Source: Candidatus Tokpelaia sp. JSC085
GTDB lineage: Bacteria; Pseudomonadota; Alphaproteobacteria; Rhizobiales; Rhizobiaceae
NCBI GenBank assembly: GCA_003331005.1
Contig: QENC01000001.1
Coordinates: 678,001 to 742,000, forward strand
Reading direction: 5' to 3'
Length of the DNA: 64,000 nt
Shown here: piece after piece, positions 37,275-47,952 of the stretch
How positions within the stretch are numbered: the stretch's first letter is position 1
Layout of the letters: each line of letters begins with the position of its first letter
The notes under the pieces: model-generated
Seen by the model: the letters and a program-made list of their open reading frames with translations, nothing else
Databases searched by the model: none
Told to the model about the DNA's origin: nothing
Position numbers and translations under genes: made by a program

Positions 37275-37466
37275 AAAATTTTTGGAGAATGCAAGGCTTG
37301 TTATATAAGAAAATAACGGTCTTATATCTCACAACTTCAATATATATTGTAGAATAAAGGGAAGTTCGTTTTTTTAAAAAAATCCTTGTTTATCTACATG
37401 CTTTCATCTAAACTATTTTAGTTATAGTGCTTTAACTATTTTAAAATACCTTGGATGAGTCAGTTT

Positions 37467-37543
37467 GGGCCTGTAGCTCAATTGGTAAGAGCCAGCGGCT
37501 CATAACCGCTTGGTTGGGGGTTCAAGTCCCTCCAGGCCCACCA
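37467..37543 (+). tRNA. tRNA with CAU anticodon (elongator Met or lysidine-modified Ile)
   Basis: Acceptor GGGCCTG pairs with CAGGCCC, the D-arm is AGCTCAATTGGTAAGAGC, the anticodon arm is AGCGGCTCATAACCGCT with CAU, the T-arm is GGGGGTTCAAGTCCCTC, and CCA is encoded. An initiator is excluded because the acceptor starts with a G-C pair and the stem lacks three G-C pairs. Met versus Ile2 cannot be decided by eye. Confidence 0.93.
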
Positions 37544-37634
37544 CCCACCATTTTGAGTAAGAGTAATCTAAATCTATACCTACCCTAATGGAATGGGAAT
37601 GATTAAAAAAGAGATATACAAGCGGGTAGTATCG

Positions 37635-37937
37635 TTAAAATAGAAATTTTAAACCTGGAGGAATTGGCAATCCAGCCATTATTTCCTGTGTTTTAGAAGC
37701 TATAGCTGCTTCAACCTTTGCCTTTGCTTCATTATGTGCTGCTATAATAAGGTCCTCAAGAATTCCACTGTCCTCCGGCTTCATTAGGGAAGGATCAATT
37801 TTGATGCCTTGAAAGTGACCTTGTCCATTCAATACGACAGTAACATGTCCACCTCCTGAGATGCCTGTTGCTTGCAGGTTAGCAATCTCCTTCTGCATTT
37901 CCTCAGCCTTTTTCATCATACCCATGATGTTGTGCAT
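37635..37937 (-). CDS. ebfC: YbaB/EbfC nucleoid-associated protein
   Basis: A 100-residue DNA-binding protein. The core [26 protein letters not shown] and [17 protein letters not shown] are typical, as is the C-terminal [10 protein letters not shown]. The N-terminal helix [19 protein letters not shown] is about seven residues shorter than the usual about 107-residue alphaproteobacterial form, consistent with loss of one heptad. YbaB dimers bind DNA through these helices. It follows dnaX by 58 bp, as almost everywhere in bacteria. Confidence 0.93.
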   Translation of the reverse strand: MHNIMGMMKKAEEMQKEIANLQATGISGGGHVTVVLNGQGHFQGIKIDPSLMKPEDSGILEDLIIAAHNEAKAKVEAAIASKTQEIMAGLPIPPGLKFLF

Positions 37938-37995
37938 TGAGTATCCACTCCTTATAATTTTATATTTTATAATGGTATATCACAGCGCATCTTAT

Positions 37996-39678
37996 CTACC
38001 TTCCTTGCTCCCTGACCATGCTTGAAGCACCCGGTAAACGGACATCAAGAACCTTTGCTTCTGGAAAAAGATCTAGGATAGCAGCGACGTCAGGATCACT
38101 CTCTACACCAGACAGTAGTGTATCCCGATGCAATCTCTCTTCTTCAGCAATGGTCTCCGTTGCACCACTATCTCCATCAATAGCATTGACAATCCAACGT
38201 TCTCCTGTCCACTCATAGAGTGATTTTGCAATTTTCCACGCAATGTTTTGGGGAGCGTCTTTTGTAGGTATAAATTCTATGTGTCCTGCTGTAAAGGACA
38301 ATAGACGGATATACTCACGTAAAATAAATTTTAGATGAAAAGCACCTTTTTTCTCAGAAAGAGCGATGACATCATCTAGTGTTTCAAGTCTATACTTGTC
38401 TCTGAGAGGTTTTTCCCAGCCATGAGATAATGTGGATGTTCCTGGTAAGACCGATGTACTGATGGATGAGGTACATGCTGCTCTAGTAGAACTAGGAACC
38501 GTTTCCATTGAGGAACGTGACCCGTCAGCAATAAATTTTAATGCCTCGTCAAGTGTCGGCAAATCAGCCGCGTGAGAAATGCGGATTAGAAGCATTTCAG
38601 CTGCTGCATGAGGTAGTGCTGCACCTTCAACTTCTGCAATTCCTTTCAGAAGCATTTGCCAGCTTCTAGAAAGACTGCGCACAGAAAGTTTTTTTGCAAA
38701 AGCTAATGCGCGAGATCGTTCTTCTTCCACAAGAAAGACGTTCTCTGATAGTTCTGGTGTAAAACGCATACGAGTGACTAACTGATTAAAATCGGCCAGC
38801 CCTATGATGATCATTTCCGGATCACTGCCTGCCTCGTACAGCTTTCTAAATTCCCATAGGGCTTTCGCTGTTTCACCACTCATGATCTTCTCAAAAAGAT
38901 TAATAATTTTTGCCCGGTCAACCTGACCAAGCATAGTGCTCACAGTCTCAACTTCCACTTTTCCATGGGCAATTGCCTGATCCAAGATAGACAGTGAATC
39001 TCGTACAGAACCCTCACTGGCACGTGCAATCACTGCGAGGGCACTGTCCTGGACCTCAACTCCTTCAGCATCAGAAATCTTTTTTAAATATTGCACCAAT
39101 TTTACAGAACCGACACGACGCAGATCAAACCGCTGGCAACGCGACAAAACTGTTATTGGGACCTTACGTATTTCTGTGGTGGCAAATATAAACTTAACAT
39201 GTGGTGGAGGCTCTTCAAGAGTCTTCAGTAGTCCATTGAAAGCCTGCGTGGACAGCATATGCACTTCATCAATAATATAGACTTTATAACGTGCAGAAAC
39301 TGGATAGTAGCGTACCTGTTCAATGATCTCACGGATATCATCAATACCTGTATGAGAAGCTGCATCCATCTCAACTACATCAATGTGGTTTCCTTCCATG
39401 ATCTCTTTGCAGTGTTCACCTAATACTTTCAGATCAGTGGTCGGTTCATTAATGACCTTTGTTTTATAGTTAAGAGCACGTGCAAGAATACGTGCTGTCG
39501 TTGTTTTTCCAATACCACGTATGCCTGTCAACATCCAAGCTTGAGCAATTCTCCCCGCTTGAAATGCATTTATTAGCGTACGCACCATCATATCCTGGCC
39601 AATGAGATCGGAAAAATCCTGCGGACGATATTTACGAGCAAGGACGCGATAGGAATGTTCTGCTATCTTTATTGTCAT
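37996..39678 (-). CDS. dnaX: DNA polymerase III subunits gamma and tau
   Basis: From ATG 39678 (MTIKIAEHSYRVLARKYRPQDFSDLIGQ) this is a 560-residue clamp-loader ATPase. Walker A is GIRGIGKTTTAR (about residues 49-60), Walker B is IIDEVHML, sensor 1 is FIFATTEIRKVP, and SRC is LSRCQRFDL. The zinc-finger cysteines are mostly lost (only one Cys in LGEHCKEIM), as in other alphaproteobacteria. The C-terminal tau-specific part is short. No obvious slippery A-run for gamma production was noted. It forms an operon with ebfC. Confidence 0.95.
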   Translation of the reverse strand: MTIKIAEHSYRVLARKYRPQDFSDLIGQDMMVRTLINAFQAGRIAQAWMLTGIRGIGKTTTARILARALNYKTKVINEPTTDLKVLGEHCKEIMEGNHIDVVEMDAASHTGIDDIREIIEQVRYYPVSARYKVYIIDEVHMLSTQAFNGLLKTLEEPPPHVKFIFATTEIRKVPITVLSRCQRFDLRRVGSVKLVQYLKKISDAEGVEVQDSALAVIARASEGSVRDSLSILDQAIAHGKVEVETVSTMLGQVDRAKIINLFEKIMSGETAKALWEFRKLYEAGSDPEMIIIGLADFNQLVTRMRFTPELSENVFLVEEERSRALAFAKKLSVRSLSRSWQMLLKGIAEVEGAALPHAAAEMLLIRISHAADLPTLDEALKFIADGSRSSMETVPSSTRAACTSSISTSVLPGTSTLSHGWEKPLRDKYRLETLDDVIALSEKKGAFHLKFILREYIRLLSFTAGHIEFIPTKDAPQNIAWKIAKSLYEWTGERWIVNAIDGDSGATETIAEEERLHRDTLLSGVESDPDVAAILDLFPEAKVLDVRLPGASSMVREQGR

Positions 39679-39792
39679 AATACGCATTTATTATAATTAT
39701 CATCTGGCTTTTACAAAGAAAAAGATATCGCATCATCGTCCTCTTCGTCGTTTTCTCTGGATACGAAAATTAAGAGGCTAACAGCTAATAGA

Positions 39793-39881
39793 AGGCTGGT
39801 ACGATGACCCAAGAAAAATCGTTAGGGCTGCTTCCTTCCAGACCTGACCCGGTTGGCGAACAACTTACCCACCACCAGCCT
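39793..39881 (-). ncRNA. ffs: Signal recognition particle RNA, small bacterial type (4.5S)
   Basis: On the minus strand the universal SRP domain IV reads GGTCAGGTCTGGAAGGAAGCAGCC with the GGAA tetraloop and the asymmetric AGCAG internal loop. The ends AGGCTGGT and ACCAGCCT are perfectly complementary over 8 bp, defining a rod of about 89 bases. It sits upstream of dnaX as in many bacteria and works with Ffh and FtsY (41.5 kb). Exact ends could be a few bases longer. Confidence 0.93.
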
Positions 39882-40092
39882 CCCAGCATTCATATTGACA
39901 ATATTAGCAGAAAAAGCAAGAGAAATGTTCTCTTTTTATTCACCAAAAAAAGTCATGCATATTGTGAATTTTCATTCGAAATAAATATACCTGTTATTCT
40001 TGTAATTTAGTATATAAACTGTATCATATGGATGACTGCCCTGCATGTAGGAAGAAGACTATAAAAACGGATTTGCAAAAGGTATTTCGTGG

Positions 40093-40854
40093 TTAGAAGT
40101 TATCTTTCCGTTCTCGGAGTTCAGCAAAAACACTTTCATCAGAAGCGTTGATAAGATTGAGATTTATACGGATTTTTGGGTCTGCAGAGCGCAGAAACGG
40201 GTTTGTCATACGCTCAAGTGACATAGTTGAAGGCAATGCTAGTTTTCCACACTGGCGTAAAGCGATGACATTAGCCATACGCTTCTGCAAGACCTGATTA
40301 TGTGGATCAACCATTAAGGCAAAATATCCATTACTGACTGTATATTCATGGCCGCAATACACTTGTGTATCGTCAGGGATCTTGTTAAATTTCTGTAAAG
40401 AAGAAAAAAGCATCGCAGCGGAACCTTCAAAAGGTCGACCACAACCCAGAGAAAATAACGTATCTCCGGTAAAGATGTGTTTTTCTTGCGGTATATAATA
40501 GGTCATAGACCCCAATGTATGACCTGGCATTTCTATTGCTTGGACTAGACAGAAGCCAGTATTAATAGTCTCACCATCCCTAACGGTCCTATCAAGCCCG
40601 GGGATTTTTTCTTTTTCATCTTCTGGTCCGATAAGAAGGGAACCGGTTTTTTCTTTTAATATGTGAATACCTTCAGTGTGATCAGCATGATGGTGGGTGA
40701 TGAAAACTATGTCTAACAGCCATCCCATCTTATCAAGCTTTTCAAGGATAGCTGTTCCATCAGATGCATCAATGGCAATTGTTTTGCGGCTTACTTCATC
40801 ATGAAGAAGAACTGCAATATTATCTTTTCTGCAAAGAAATGGTTCAATCAACAT
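40093..40854 (-). CDS. gloB: Hydroxyacylglutathione hydrolase (glyoxalase II)
   Basis: A 253-residue metallo-beta-lactamase-fold enzyme. THHHADH at 53-59 is the binuclear metal motif; GHTLGSMTYY, FTGDTLFSLGCGRPFEG and YCGHEYTVSNG complete the metal and glutathione sites. It hydrolyses S-lactoylglutathione in methylglyoxal detoxification. The start overlaps the end of ispZ by 11 bases, so they are translationally linked. Confidence 0.94.
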   Translation of the reverse strand: MLIEPFLCRKDNIAVLLHDEVSRKTIAIDASDGTAILEKLDKMGWLLDIVFITHHHADHTEGIHILKEKTGSLLIGPEDEKEKIPGLDRTVRDGETINTGFCLVQAIEMPGHTLGSMTYYIPQEKHIFTGDTLFSLGCGRPFEGSAAMLFSSLQKFNKIPDDTQVYCGHEYTVSNGYFALMVDPHNQVLQKRMANVIALRQCGKLALPSTMSLERMTNPFLRSADPKIRINLNLINASDESVFAELRERKDNF

Positions 40855-41542
40855 GGCTATCCTCGCTGGCTTTTACCGTCATTGACGGGGATGCTTTATA
40901 ATCAATCGTCTTAATAGTATGGCGAATAATAAAAGGTGTCTGTATAATGATGAACAGAATCGTAATAGGAACCGTGCCGAACACTTTAAAAGTTGTCCAT
41001 AATTCATCACTGAAATAACGCCAGATAATTTCATTGAGGATAGCAAGAAACAAGAAAAAATATATCCAGTTTCTGGTCAGTTGACGCCAACCTTCAGCAT
41101 CCAGTTGCAGAGCTGAATCCAGCACATAACTGAGTAGAGACTTTTTGAATACAAGCCCACCAAAAAGTACAAGGGCAAACAGCATGTTGATAACAGTAGG
41201 CTTCATCTTGATAAAAACATCATGATGAAGCCAGAGTGTTAAAAAACCAAATATGAGAACGAAAATACCTGAAATACAGGGGATCACTGCAATGTGACGG
41301 GTAATAATCCACGAGATGATAAGAGCTATGACAATTGCAATCATGAAGATTGCCGTTGCTGGATAAATTGGTTTGCTAAAGGAAGAAAACAATGGTATTC
41401 TTTCGAGAAACCACTGTCCGTGGAGATTCACAATAAAGAAAATGAACAATGGCCCCATATCTAGAGCCAGTTTTAGCCATGGAGATATATTCCGGTTAGT
41501 GCTGACATCTGGTCGATCAGAATTAAAAAAGAGTTGCTTCAT
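40844..41542 (-). CDS. ispZ: Septation/envelope membrane protein YciB (IspZ)
   Basis: A 232-residue polytopic membrane protein with about six helices, including the family stretch KLALDMGPLFIFFIVN at the start and LNEIIWRYFSDELWTTFKVFG near the end. Mutants of the family show septation and membrane-potential defects. It starts two bases after ftsY ends and overlaps gloB, giving an ftsY-ispZ-gloB transcription unit. Confidence 0.9.
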   Translation of the reverse strand: MKQLFFNSDRPDVSTNRNISPWLKLALDMGPLFIFFIVNLHGQWFLERIPLFSSFSKPIYPATAIFMIAIVIALIISWIITRHIAVIPCISGIFVLIFGFLTLWLHHDVFIKMKPTVINMLFALVLFGGLVFKKSLLSYVLDSALQLDAEGWRQLTRNWIYFFLFLAILNEIIWRYFSDELWTTFKVFGTVPITILFIIIQTPFIIRHTIKTIDYKASPSMTVKASEDSHVD

Positions 41543-41544
41543 GT

Positions 41545-42582
41545 CTAATGAATTCCTGTGATTGTTTTAGCAAATTCCGAAGCTGAAAATGGTCTAAGGT
41601 CATCGACACTTTCGCCAATACCAATGAAGTAAACTGGTAATTTATATTTGGCAGCAATGGCAACCAGAATACCGCCTCGTGCCGTACCGTCTAGTTTTGT
41701 CATAATCAGACCATTGACACCGGTCACATTTTGGAAAATTTCGACCTGTTTGAGAATATTTTGTCCGGTTGTTGCATCAAGAATTTGTAAAACCGCGTGG
41801 GGGGCTTCAGAATCATGCTTCCCTAGAACGCGTACAATTTTTGCAAGCTCATCCATTAATCCCCTCTTGTTTTGTAATCGGCCAGCCGTATCAATGATCA
41901 GCACATCATGACCTGATTCCTTTGCTTGTGTATAGGCTTCATAGACGAGACCTGATGCATCCGAACCCGCTTGCGAGGAAATGACCGGTGAACCAGTGCG
42001 ATCCCCCCAGATGTGTAATTGTTCTGCTGCAGCCGCACGAAAGGTATCTCCTGCCGCAAGCATGACAGATAATCCATTTTCTGTCAGTTTAGATGCCAGC
42101 TTACCAATCGTTGTCGTTTTTCCTGAACCATTGACACCGACTACCAAAATAACATATGGTTTGTGGTGTGCAAGATTAAGCACTAATGTTTTTGCCACGG
42201 GATCCAAAATCTTACAGATTTCATCATTGATAACGGTGCGTACTTCGTCTATTGAAATAGTCTTGCCAAAACGGTTTGCACGTAATTTATTAGTGATATG
42301 TATAGCTGTTTCAAGACCAAGATCGGATTGTATCAGCATATCTTCAAGGTTTTGCAGTATATCTTCATCCAATTTACGGCTGATCAAGATAGAGCTGATG
42401 GACTCACTCAATTTTTGTGATGAACGTGACAGACCAGATTTTAACCGATCAAACCAAGAGCGCTCTGGCACTTTCTGAAGAAGATGATCTTTTTCAACGG
42501 CTTTTAAATTGTTTTCTTTTTGTTGCTCTACTTTTTGCTTGCATGATCGAGTGAATGCTTTTTTGATCAATCTTATTTTCAT
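41545..42582 (-). CDS. ftsY: Signal recognition particle receptor FtsY
   Basis: A 345-residue SRP GTPase. The NG domain contains G1 GVNGSGKTTT, the DTFRAAAAEQL loop, DTAGRLQNK (G3), TKLDGTARGG (G4) and the C-terminal GESVDDLRPF. The N-terminal extension is short (about 40 residues, Lys/Gln/Glu-rich) compared with the long acidic A domain of many Rhizobiales. It docks Ffh-ribosome complexes at the inner membrane. In relatives mtaB (miaB-like) usually lies between dapF and ftsY; here only 53 bp separate them. Confidence 0.95.
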   Translation of the reverse strand: MKIRLIKKAFTRSCKQKVEQQKENNLKAVEKDHLLQKVPERSWFDRLKSGLSRSSQKLSESISSILISRKLDEDILQNLEDMLIQSDLGLETAIHITNKLRANRFGKTISIDEVRTVINDEICKILDPVAKTLVLNLAHHKPYVILVVGVNGSGKTTTIGKLASKLTENGLSVMLAAGDTFRAAAAEQLHIWGDRTGSPVISSQAGSDASGLVYEAYTQAKESGHDVLIIDTAGRLQNKRGLMDELAKIVRVLGKHDSEAPHAVLQILDATTGQNILKQVEIFQNVTGVNGLIMTKLDGTARGGILVAIAAKYKLPVYFIGIGESVDDLRPFSASEFAKTITGIH

Positions 42583-42635
42583 TCAATACATGTCCTTTTA
42601 GGCTATGAACTGACCGGGATACACATAGCATTAAG

Positions 42636-43511
42636 TCAGCCTTTTGCTAGGCGATGCGGTATATGGTTACCTGTGATCAGATTGAATAGACCTGAACATT
42701 CATATTGTGTCGGTCCTGTCATGATAACATGGTTATTTTTTTTCCAAGAGATATATAGCTTTCCACCTGGCAATGTTACAAGAACCTGTCTTTTTGTAAG
42801 GAGTCGGCGGCAGGTGGCTACGACGCTAGCACAGGCAGCTGTCCCACAGGCATCGGTAAGGCCTACTCCACGCTCCCACGTGCGCAAGTCTACGCTGTCC
42901 CTTGAGGTCACACGGACAATAGAGATGTTCGCCCCTTTGGGGAACATGGGATCACATTCAAGCTGTGGGCCATAATCTTCCAGGTTGTAATCTGCAACAC
43001 TGTTCTCAACTATAAAAATAGCATGAGGATTGCCCATAGAAACAAGAGAGGCATCCACAAGCAAGCCACATTGCAGCGCAACATGGTTGGTATCTTTAAT
43101 TTCCACTGCAAGGGGGATATCCTGCCAATTCCAGCGTGGATTGCCCATATCCACAGATATCATTCCATTTGGCAATCTTTGTGTGCAGATCATACCACCT
43201 GCCGTGTCAAAGATGAAACTCGTACGCTGCTCCCTGATATAGAGCCATTCAGCAACACAACGCATCCCATTTCCGCACGCCTCGGCTAAAGAACCATTCT
43301 TGTTCCTAATTTCAATGTAATAATCCGTGTTTTTGTCCTCTGAATCGTATATTGCCATCATTTGATCGAAAGTCATTTCGTTTGTTAGCGCTAAACTGCA
43401 TACCGCTTCAGATGTAATCCTATCATGGCGGCCTCGCATATCAACGACAACAATTTTATTGCCTGATCCGTTCATTTGTGCCATGCTCGCCGGAGTAATC
43501 ATTGAATTCAT
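42636..43511 (-). CDS. dapF: Diaminopimelate epimerase
   Basis: A 291-residue enzyme converting LL- to meso-DAP for lysine and peptidoglycan. The two catalytic cysteines are C79 in EACGNGMRC and the Cys in TDACGTAAC (about residue 227). MNGSGNKIVVVDMRGR near the start matches the family's N-terminal substrate loop. With dapB it supplies the lysine/DAP route. It is immediately upstream of ftsY in the same direction. Confidence 0.95.
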   Translation of the reverse strand: MNSMITPASMAQMNGSGNKIVVVDMRGRHDRITSEAVCSLALTNEMTFDQMMAIYDSEDKNTDYYIEIRNKNGSLAEACGNGMRCVAEWLYIREQRTSFIFDTAGGMICTQRLPNGMISVDMGNPRWNWQDIPLAVEIKDTNHVALQCGLLVDASLVSMGNPHAIFIVENSVADYNLEDYGPQLECDPMFPKGANISIVRVTSRDSVDLRTWERGVGLTDACGTAACASVVATCRRLLTKRQVLVTLPGGKLYISWKKNNHVIMTGPTQYECSGLFNLITGNHIPHRLAKG

Positions 43512-43726
43512 CCTCTTCCCATTGTATAAATTATGACGCTTTCATTCAGAAAGCCCAGTTACAATCTCTAGGATTGACAGGGACTTTTCACTACGGCGTT
43601 CGCTCCATGTCATTGGTATATATATCTGGCTACATGGCTACAGTCTTTTTACAATCTGGGTGATTATAATATTGATCTGTATCTTCTGACACACACTCGT
43701 ATATTGAATAAGGAATAAAAAAAAGA

Positions 43727-44260
43727 ATGCCTTTTTATAAAGCCTCCTTAACAGGCATTGTGATCGCAGCAATGGCGATAATAACTGCGTGTTCGTCAGA
43801 CCGCTTGACCAACTTACCTCATATGGAACACCCTGTTGTCATTCAATCTGCCCCGCTGGGATCTATTTCACAGAGCGTACTGTCATCACCAGCAGACATG
43901 CAGCATTCCGATATGCAAGAAATGGGCATACAGCAACAAGAAAACATGCCTTCTACGACTAAGACAGCACTAGAAGACGCTGCATTGATTCCATCTCATG
44001 TGGCCGGGGTCTGGAAAGTTTTTCTTGGTGGGATGAATTGCCAGATTGCAACGCCACAGACAAAATTTGGTCAGGGATATCGGGCATGTCCTATCCGTTG
44101 TCCTGCTGTGTTATCAGGAGTAAATTCTTGGAACATCAACGGTGCACAGCTGATCTTTTATGACAAGAACGATCAAAGTATTGTAACACTCTATCCCTCC
44201 GATGTGTCACGATTTGAGGGCTGGACGGTGTCAGGCGTAGGTATTATTCTTAGCCGTTAA
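43727..44260 (+). CDS. omp19: Omp19-type outer membrane lipoprotein, AprI/Inh protease-inhibitor domain
   Basis: A 177-residue lipoprotein. The signal peptide ends in lipobox IITAC, with the acylated Cys at 22. A Ser/Pro/Gln-rich linker follows, then an Inh-type beta-barrel domain (AGVWKVFLGGMNCQIATPQT, KFGQGYRACPIRCP, NGAQLIFYDKNDQSIVTLY) with a likely disulfide between NCQ and IRCP. Length and motifs match Brucella Omp19, which inhibits host proteases. An extra cysteine (YRACP) lies next to the conserved site. Function in host protection is inference. Confidence 0.85.
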   Translation: MPFYKASLTGIVIAAMAIITACSSDRLTNLPHMEHPVVIQSAPLGSISQSVLSSPADMQHSDMQEMGIQQQENMPSTTKTALEDAALIPSHVAGVWKVFLGGMNCQIATPQTKFGQGYRACPIRCPAVLSGVNSWNINGAQLIFYDKNDQSIVTLYPSDVSRFEGWTVSGVGIILSR

Positions 44261-44290
44261 GCGGATGGATGTTTGTTTGGGACAGGGTTC

Positions 44291-45445
44291 ATGGGCATGT
44301 TACGCAAGCGTTATGATGCACTGGTTGAAATAGGCAGTCTTTATAGTGACTCAGCACAGGCTTCTGTGGTTTCTTACTATGATGCTCTTTTACAGATGCA
44401 TGATGAAAGGCTATTGATTAAAAATAAGACTCTTCTTGATCGGCTTTTCAGTAAACATAAGAGGAAGAAAAAAAATCTTCTCAAAGGCCTTTATGTTTAC
44501 GGTGATGTTGGGCGTGGAAAGACGATGCTGATGGATCTCTTCTTTTCCTTTTTGCCAGATGGTTGCAAACGTCGCGTGCATTTCAACGATTTTATGCATG
44601 ATGTGCATGATCGTATCAAGAAACATCATAAAGATCATAATCTAACCAAAGAAGGACAAACGAGACAATGGAATCTTTTCGATGATTTAGCTACGACCTT
44701 GGTAAAGGAGGCATATATTCTGTGTTTGGATGAATTTACGGTGACAGATATAGCTGATGCCATGATTTTAGATCGGTTATTTGTAGCGCTTTTCAGAAAG
44801 GGTGTTGTTTTTGTTTCTACATCCAATGTCGCTCCAGATGAGCTTTATCGCGATGGCCTGAACCGCCAGTGTTTTCTTCCATTTATCAGCGTGTTAAAGG
44901 AACATGTTAACATAGTTAGCCTTGACGTCTTAACTGATTATCGGCGAAAGAAAAAAATTGCCCGTCAGGTTACTTACATCGCACCGCTCAACGAAAAAGC
45001 TGATGAGCATATGGATACCGTATGGACAGCCGTCACCGGTCTTTTTGGAGAAACAAGTGTTGATATTACCGTACACGGCCATGTGGTTAAAGTACCCAGG
45101 AGTTCTGGCTCAGTAGCTCGTTTTTATTTTTCCGACTTGTGTTCCAAACCGTTGTCCGCTTGTGATTATATAGCTCTTGTTGCCCAATACCGGACATTCT
45201 TTATTGATCATGTTCCTCTTTTGGATGATACATGTCGTAATGAAACAAAACGTTTTATTCTTTTGATTGACACGCTTTACGATCACCATGTACGCCTTTT
45301 TATATCCGCAGATGCCAGGCCAGATCAATTATATAGAGGTCATATACAAACGACGGAAACCTTTGAGTTTAAACGGACAGCTTCACGTCTTTTCGATATG
45401 CAAAGTAGCGATTATTTGCAAAGATGGACGATGGGAGATTCATGA
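44291..45445 (+). CDS. zapE: Cell division protein ZapE / AFG1-like ATPase
   Basis: I choose ATG 44291 (MGMLRKRYDALVEIG), giving 384 residues; a TTG six codons upstream is in frame. Walker A is GDVGRGKTMLMDLFF, then the FNDFMHDVHDRIKK helix, Walker B LCLDEFTVTDIADAM and sensor 1 FVSTSNVAPDELYRDGL. ZapE destabilises FtsZ rings in E. coli; mitochondrial AFG1 assists membrane-protein quality control. zapE-mdh-sucCD is the standard Rhizobiales order. Confidence 0.93.
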   Translation: MGMLRKRYDALVEIGSLYSDSAQASVVSYYDALLQMHDERLLIKNKTLLDRLFSKHKRKKKNLLKGLYVYGDVGRGKTMLMDLFFSFLPDGCKRRVHFNDFMHDVHDRIKKHHKDHNLTKEGQTRQWNLFDDLATTLVKEAYILCLDEFTVTDIADAMILDRLFVALFRKGVVFVSTSNVAPDELYRDGLNRQCFLPFISVLKEHVNIVSLDVLTDYRRKKKIARQVTYIAPLNEKADEHMDTVWTAVTGLFGETSVDITVHGHVVKVPRSSGSVARFYFSDLCSKPLSACDYIALVAQYRTFFIDHVPLLDDTCRNETKRFILLIDTLYDHHVRLFISADARPDQLYRGHIQTTETFEFKRTASRLFDMQSSDYLQRWTMGDS

Positions 45446-45613
45446 AGTGGACATCATGGAAAGAGTATTTTTTTTAAACTTTTAATTTTTGCTAAAAAAA
45501 AGAGAATCTTTCCGCTTTTTATCTTAAATGTAGTGGCTTAAAAGCGATTTTTTAGGATGAGTTGACAGTGGTATCATCCGCATTTGGAGAATCATGTATG
45601 ATTGGGTTGTTGA

Positions 45614-46645
<1,032 letters not shown>

Positions 46646-46673
46646 GAGGGAAAAATACTGCTCTACCGTTCTA

Positions 46674-46692
46674 CCGTTTCCTGTAGAAACGG
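46674..46692 (+). terminator. Hairpin between mdh and sucC
   Basis: CCGTTTC-CTGTA-GAAACGG is a perfect 7-bp stem with a 5-base loop, 28 bp after the mdh stop. No T tract follows, so it may be a processing or attenuating structure rather than a full terminator. Confidence 0.45.
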
Positions 46693-46753
46693 AAATCTGT
46701 CACAAATGGAGAGCGGTTTTATGTTTTCTTTAATAAAAGAAAAGGACAAATGA

Positions 46754-47950
46754 ATGAATATCCATGAATACCAGGCCAAACGGTTGCTGCATACATATGG
46801 CGCACCGATTGCTGATGGCGTCGTCGTTTATTCTGCAGAACAAGCGGAGGAATCGGCAAAAAAACTCTCAGGTTCGCTGTATGTTGTGAAAAGCCAGATT
46901 CATGCAGGAGGCCGTGGAAAAGGCAGATTTAGAGAACTGAATCCTACTGCTAAGGGTGGTATACGTCTTGCCTATTCTGTAGAGGAAGTGATGGTTAATG
47001 CCAGGGCCATGCTTGGTTGCACTCTCGTCACCAACCAGACAGGGCCTACCGGAAAGCAGGTTAAATGTCTTTATATTGAAAATGGTGCAGATATCAGGTG
47101 TGAGCTTTATCTTTCTCTTCTCGTCGATCGTATCGTTGGTCGCGTTGCTTTTGTTGTCTCAACAAAAGGCGGTATGCATATTGAAGAAGTCGCTAAGGAG
47201 ACACCGCATAAAATCGTAACCTTACTGATTGATCCCGATACAGGTGTAACACAGGATAATGCCGTTACCATTGCTGATGCTCTTGAACTTGACGGCATTG
47301 CGCGTGAAGAAGGTCTGAAGCTTTTTCCCCTACTTTACAAAGCCTTTATGGAAAAGGATATGAGTCTTTTGGAAATCAACCCATTGATCATTATGGAAAA
47401 CGGTCATTTGCAGGTGCTGGATGCAAAGCTTTCCTTTGATGATAATGCGCTTTTCCGCCACTCAGATATTCTTGCTTTGCGTGATATTTCAGAGGAAAAC
47501 CCAAAGGAGATTACCGCTTCGGACCATGGTCTTGCCTATGTGGCACTTGACGGTAATATTGGCTGTATGGTCAACGGTGCTGGTTTGGCAATGGCAACAA
47601 TGGATATTATCAAGCTTTATGGGGCGAATCCAGCAAATTTTCTTGATGTTGGCGGCGGTGCTTCAATAGAAAAGGTCAAGATAGCGTTCAAGATCATAAC
47701 TGCTGATCCAAGTGTTAAGGGTATTTTGATTAATATTTTCGGTGGTATTATGCGTTGTAATGTGATTGCCGAAGGAATCATTGCTGCTGTCATGGAGGTG
47801 GGATTAAAGGTGCCGCTCGTTGTTCGTCTTGAAGGGACAAATGTAGAGAGTGGAAAGAAGATTCTAAAAAAGAACATTCCGAATATTATTCTCGCCGATG
47901 ATCTAGATGAAGCTGCACAACAAATTGTTGCTGCAGTAGAAGGAGTCTGA
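46754..47950 (+). CDS. sucC: Succinyl-CoA synthetase subunit beta
   Basis: A 398-residue ATP-grasp protein ([19 protein letters not shown]). It has the ATP-binding [14 protein letters not shown], metal-binding [12 protein letters not shown] and [14 protein letters not shown], and the C-terminal [13 protein letters not shown] and [16 protein letters not shown]. With SucD it couples succinyl-CoA cleavage to ATP or GTP formation. It overlaps transcriptionally with sucD, whose ATG is two bases after the stop. Confidence 0.97.
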   Translation: MNIHEYQAKRLLHTYGAPIADGVVVYSAEQAEESAKKLSGSLYVVKSQIHAGGRGKGRFRELNPTAKGGIRLAYSVEEVMVNARAMLGCTLVTNQTGPTGKQVKCLYIENGADIRCELYLSLLVDRIVGRVAFVVSTKGGMHIEEVAKETPHKIVTLLIDPDTGVTQDNAVTIADALELDGIAREEGLKLFPLLYKAFMEKDMSLLEINPLIIMENGHLQVLDAKLSFDDNALFRHSDILALRDISEENPKEITASDHGLAYVALDGNIGCMVNGAGLAMATMDIIKLYGANPANFLDVGGGASIEKVKIAFKIITADPSVKGILINIFGGIMRCNVIAEGIIAAVMEVGLKVPLVVRLEGTNVESGKKILKKNIPNIILADDLDEAAQQIVAAVEGV

Positions 47951-47952
47951 AT

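Noticed and set aside
37996-39678. Loss of zinc-finger cysteines in DnaX as a novelty
   Set aside because: Alphaproteobacterial DnaX proteins commonly lack most of these cysteines, so it is lineage-typical.
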